DNA from: a virus
DNA: 57,191 nt
Direction: 5' to 3' (one strand)
IMG/VR virus record: IMGVR_UViG_3300028394_000089
Span: 1 to 57,191 of that record
Positions 55,003 through 57,191 of the stretch are shown here, piece after piece. Made by a program: the position numbers and the translations under genes. The notes below the pieces were generated by a model. It was not told where the DNA came from, made no database searches, and saw only the letters and a list, made by a program, of their open reading frames with translations. Numbering within the stretch: the first letter of the stretch is position 1; the number at the start of each line of letters is the position of its first letter.

Positions 55003-55941
55003 ATGAACTACTTCGATGAAATGATAGGCCAAGAAAAGACTAAAAACATTTTGGGCTTTTACGTTGACGCTTTTGAAAAAACTGAACTGCTGCCCAACCT
55101 GTTTATTGTTGGTCAGCGCGGACAGGGTAAAACCATGCTTGCAACACAGGTTGCCAAGAATTTGCGCTCTACAAGTTTGGGGCGCGTTAAACCCATGCTC
55201 ACAATCAACTGCTCCACGCTGAAAAACGTGCGCCAGTTTATTGAAGACATTGTGCTTCATTATGTGCGCGACCAACACATCACGCTTTTCTTTGATGAGG
55301 CGCACGAAATGCCGAGTCAAGTTCAAACCTGCCTGTTGACAATCTTAAATCCAAATAAAAACAATATGAATACCCTTCGTTTCGAAGATTATCAAATTGA
55401 ATTTGATTTCAAAAAGGTTAGCTTTATTTTTGCTACTACCGACCCTCAAAAAGTTATTAGCCCCCTCAAAGATCGTTGCAAGATGATTCACATGGAAGAG
55501 TATAAGCGTCAAGATCTTGCTAAGATTATTGAAGATAATAGTGAAGACGTTACTTATTGCCCCGAAACGCTTGAAGATATTGCAAGTGTTTGCCGTGGCA
55601 ATGCGCGTAACGCTACCCTGATGGCTAAAGATAATATTATTCAGTATGCGCGCCGTCATGGGGTGACTGACATTGATAAGGCTATTTGGGGGAAAATCAA
55701 AGATATTCTTGGAATTTTACCGCTGGGTGTCGAAAATACCGAGCTACAAATTCTAAAAGTTCTCAAGGACAAGTATATTTGTTCGCTCACAAATTTGAGT
55801 GCGGTTACTGGTCTTTCGACAAACGCAATCCGTGCAGAGTTTGAATTGTATCCGCTCAAGCACAGTCTGATGGAGGTAGCACAGGGTGGCCGTCGTTTGA
55901 CCGCTAAAGGCCGCGAGTATCTTGAGAAAATCGGAGAATAA
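55003..55941 (+). CDS. RuvB-like AAA+ ATPase (Holliday junction branch-migration type)
   Basis: A 312-residue AAA+ protein with a RuvB layout. It starts with FDEMIGQEKTKNIL, Walker A is VGQRGQGKTM at 36-45, Walker B LFFDEAHEM at 94-102, sensor 1 FIFATTDP near 145, arginine-finger region SPLKDRCK near 155-162, and a C-terminal winged helix (LTNLSAVTGLSTNAI, then GGRRLTAKGREYL). RuvB drives branch migration; here it could act in phage recombination or fork repair. No ruvA is seen. Codons are GC-richer than neighbours. Confidence 0.85.
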   Translation: MNYFDEMIGQEKTKNILGFYVDAFEKTELLPNLFIVGQRGQGKTMLATQVAKNLRSTSLGRVKPMLTINCSTLKNVRQFIEDIVLHYVRDQHITLFFDEAHEMPSQVQTCLLTILNPNKNNMNTLRFEDYQIEFDFKKVSFIFATTDPQKVISPLKDRCKMIHMEEYKRQDLAKIIEDNSEDVTYCPETLEDIASVCRGNARNATLMAKDNIIQYARRHGVTDIDKAIWGKIKDILGILPLGVENTELQILKVLKDKYICSLTNLSAVTGLSTNAIRAEFELYPLKHSLMEVAQGGRRLTAKGREYLEKIGE

Positions 55942-56012
55942 TGGATTTATTTTTGATTATTTTATCTATGTATCTCGTATGCAAGGCTTTAGAAATAAAA
56001 TCAAAACCTTGA
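55941..56012 (+). CDS. possible tiny membrane peptide
   Basis: A 23-residue ORF (ATG 55941, overlapping the RuvB stop by one base) starting MDLFLIILSMYLVCKALEIK, a single hydrophobic helix. Its TGA lies in the TTGACA of the next promoter. It may be a real micropeptide, or an accident of sequence. Confidence 0.35.
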   Translation: MDLFLIILSMYLVCKALEIKSKP

Positions 56013-56037
56013 CAAACTATCAAAATACATATATACT
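56009..56037 (+). promoter_or_regulatory. sigma70-like promoter before AT-hook gene
   Basis: TTGACA (56009-56014), 17-nt spacer, TATACT (56032-56037), 6 nt before the ATG at 56044. Confidence 0.75.
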
Positions 56038-56043
56038 TTATAA

Positions 56044-56568
56044 ATGATGAAAACTGAAAATAATACAAAGCTGGTTCCAATCAATAACCTTCAACACGGG
56101 GATAAATTTCAAATACCTTCTGTTAAGGACACGATGCGCGACTTGACCTTTATTTCTTCTACGGATACGAGTACGCTTATCGAGGGTCAGAAGCGCGACA
56201 CTATTAATGACAACTGGAAAGGTTTCCGATTCCACGTTTCTAATGGAGTAATGGTTCAACTTGTTGACAAGTTTGAAGAAAATTTTATGGAAAACACAAA
56301 CACCGCGACTGCTACGGCAGCGCAAAATACAGGAGAGGCTTCCGCGCCCAAGCGCAGGGGTCGCCCCTCCAAGGCAAAGCTCGCCTTCAATCAACTCAAG
56401 GGGGTTGCTGGTGAGTTCACGGTTAGGGACGTTGTCGAGAGCAACGACATCAAGGAGTACGAGGTTCACAATTTGATCCGCAGCGCGGTTCAGAGTGGGA
56501 AGGTTCGTGTGGTCAAGGAGCTTGTTGGTGGGCGCGGTAAGCCACGCAAGGTCTACAAGCTGGCCTAA
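56044..56568 (+). CDS. AT-hook and winged-helix-like DNA-binding protein
   Basis: A 174-residue basic protein. Residues about 101-110 (PKRRGRPSKA) are a clear AT-hook (RGRP core) that would bind AT-rich minor groove. Residues 112-174 look like a winged helix (ARDVVESNDIKEYEVHNLI...VRVVKEL). The N-terminal 70 residues form a small beta domain. Codons are much more GC-rich than most of the window. It is a candidate nucleoid-like or transcription-regulating protein. Strong promoter; leaderless geometry. Confidence 0.65.
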   Translation: MMKTENNTKLVPINNLQHGDKFQIPSVKDTMRDLTFISSTDTSTLIEGQKRDTINDNWKGFRFHVSNGVMVQLVDKFEENFMENTNTATATAAQNTGEASAPKRRGRPSKAKLAFNQLKGVAGEFTVRDVVESNDIKEYEVHNLIRSAVQSGKVRVVKELVGGRGKPRKVYKLA

Positions 56569-56585
56569 GTGTAATCAAGATTAAT

Positions 56586-56657
56586 TCCAGTCAAGCATAG
56601 ATGGCGATGCACGGGTTTTGTAAACCTGAGAGTAGGATTCGAACTCCTAGACTGGAT
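56586..56657 (+). tRNA. tRNA-Thr (UGU)
   Basis: Acceptor TCCAGTC/GACTGGA, D stem GCAT/ATGC, anticodon stem CGGGT/ACCTG with loop TTTGTAA (UGU), T stem TAGGA/TCCTA, discriminator U. CCA not encoded. A GTGTAATC motif lies at 56569-56576. Confidence 0.85.
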
Positions 56658-56675
56658 TAACTCTATATATAAATT

Positions 56676-56960
56676 ATGATTAGTAAGCACGTTAACGAGA
56701 TCCTAGAAGTTTGTAGGGAAAACTATCGTACCATTAAATGCGTAGAAGCTCTACATGATTCGTACAAGAAATTCGAAATTGAATCGAGTAACCTTTATCC
56801 TGATTTGGAATCCAAAGATGTTTTTGTTCTAAATAACAATAAAGTTTTTACTAGCGATGATCTAGAGTTTGCAGCGATTAATATTATTAATGGTAATGTA
56901 GTAGTATTTCTGGGCAATTACCGTTTCTACTTTAACGAAGAGACATTTAAATTTAATTAA
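56676..56960 (+). CDS. hypothetical protein
   Basis: A 94-residue protein: a helical first half (SKHVNEILEVCRENYRTIKCV) and beta strands in the second (VVVFLGNYRFYFNEE). No motif recognised. It lies alone between two tRNA genes. Confidence 0.5.
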   Translation: MISKHVNEILEVCRENYRTIKCVEALHDSYKKFEIESSNLYPDLESKDVFVLNNNKVFTSDDLEFAAINIINGNVVVFLGNYRFYFNEETFKFN

Positions 56961-56966
56961 TTAAAA

Positions 56967-57043
<77 letters not shown>

Positions 57044-57050
57044 CTTAATA

Positions 57051-57191
57051 ATGAAATGGGCAGAGTCATACGCGCAGGGAGATAGTGCAGAGAAGAGGTT
57101 TGCCACCACGTTGTATAAATGTATTTTTGCAACTACCCATGAAAATATCCATGAGCATTGGGATGTTCGTGATGAGGAGTTCAAGTATGAC
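57051..57191 (+). CDS. hypothetical protein, 5' part (runs off the right edge)
   Basis: Open frame of 47 codons from ATG 57051 (MKWAESYAQGDSAEKRFATT) to the window end, 7 nt after tRNA-Pro. Helical start; too little to assign a function. Confidence 0.55.
   Translation, partial: MKWAESYAQGDSAEKRFATTLYKCIFATTHENIHEHWDVRDEEFKYD

Overview
This window is a piece of a large, AT-rich bacteriophage genome, carrying replication, nucleotide-metabolism, virion-like and tRNA genes at very high density. Most genes lie on the plus strand, with one-base or four-base start/stop overlaps. A diderm (Gram-negative) host is suggested by a small outer-membrane beta-barrel protein (43300-43824, C-terminal Phe), a lipoprotein (41691-41951) and a small secreted protein (42391-42612). 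The host genus cannot be named. Shine-Dalgarno sequences are mostly weak or absent, and many single genes sit directly behind a sigma70-like promoter so that the predicted transcript begins at the start codon.

Layout. 1-10.4 kb: a sugar and surface-glycan cassette (glycosyltransferases, FkbM and C-methyltransferases, an epimerase-cupin fusion, and a DegT-fold enzyme with His in place of the catalytic Lys, like 3-dehydratases of deoxysugar synthesis). 10.4-19.1 kb: a replication operon (nuclease, dNMP kinase, DnaB-like helicase, DnaG-like primase, dCMP deaminase, RecB/Cas4-like nuclease, and a C-family replicase split into PHP, exonuclease and polymerase genes). 19.1-29.4 kb: virion-like genes on the minus strand mixed with plus-strand genes, a MoxR-type AAA+/metallopeptidase-VWA pair, ThyX, small membrane proteins and a semiSWEET-like protein. 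29.4-29.7 kb: first tRNA cluster. 29.8-35.3 kb: an AAA+ ATPase, two calcineurin-like phosphoesterases, an HExxH protein and small genes. 35.3-41.9 kb: a 2OG-Fe(II) oxygenase, an HTTM membrane protein with partner, HNH endonuclease, a tmRNA gene interrupted by a group I intron, RmlC, tRNAs and a glycosyltransferase. 42-50 kb: tRNAs interleaved with small genes, a candidate structured RNA, endonuclease VII-like protein, MazG-like and GMP reductase/IMPDH-like enzymes. 50-57 kb: many small early-type genes, a NUMOD4/HNH endonuclease, a RuvB-like ATPase and an AT-hook protein.

The most notable find is the minus-strand tmRNA (39183-39893). It has a resume codon near nucleotide 92, an unusually long 34-residue tag ending in YLLAA, and a 255-nt group I intron in the T-loop whose 3' exon is only 13 nt. 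The 5' exon contains a 16-nt perfect complement of the intron's P7 strand. Two promoter classes can be read: TTGACA-16/17-TATAAT promoters 5-8 nt before start codons (apparently leaderless early genes), and a GTGTAAT-type motif about 14-18 nt before most virion-like or membrane genes (candidate late promoter).
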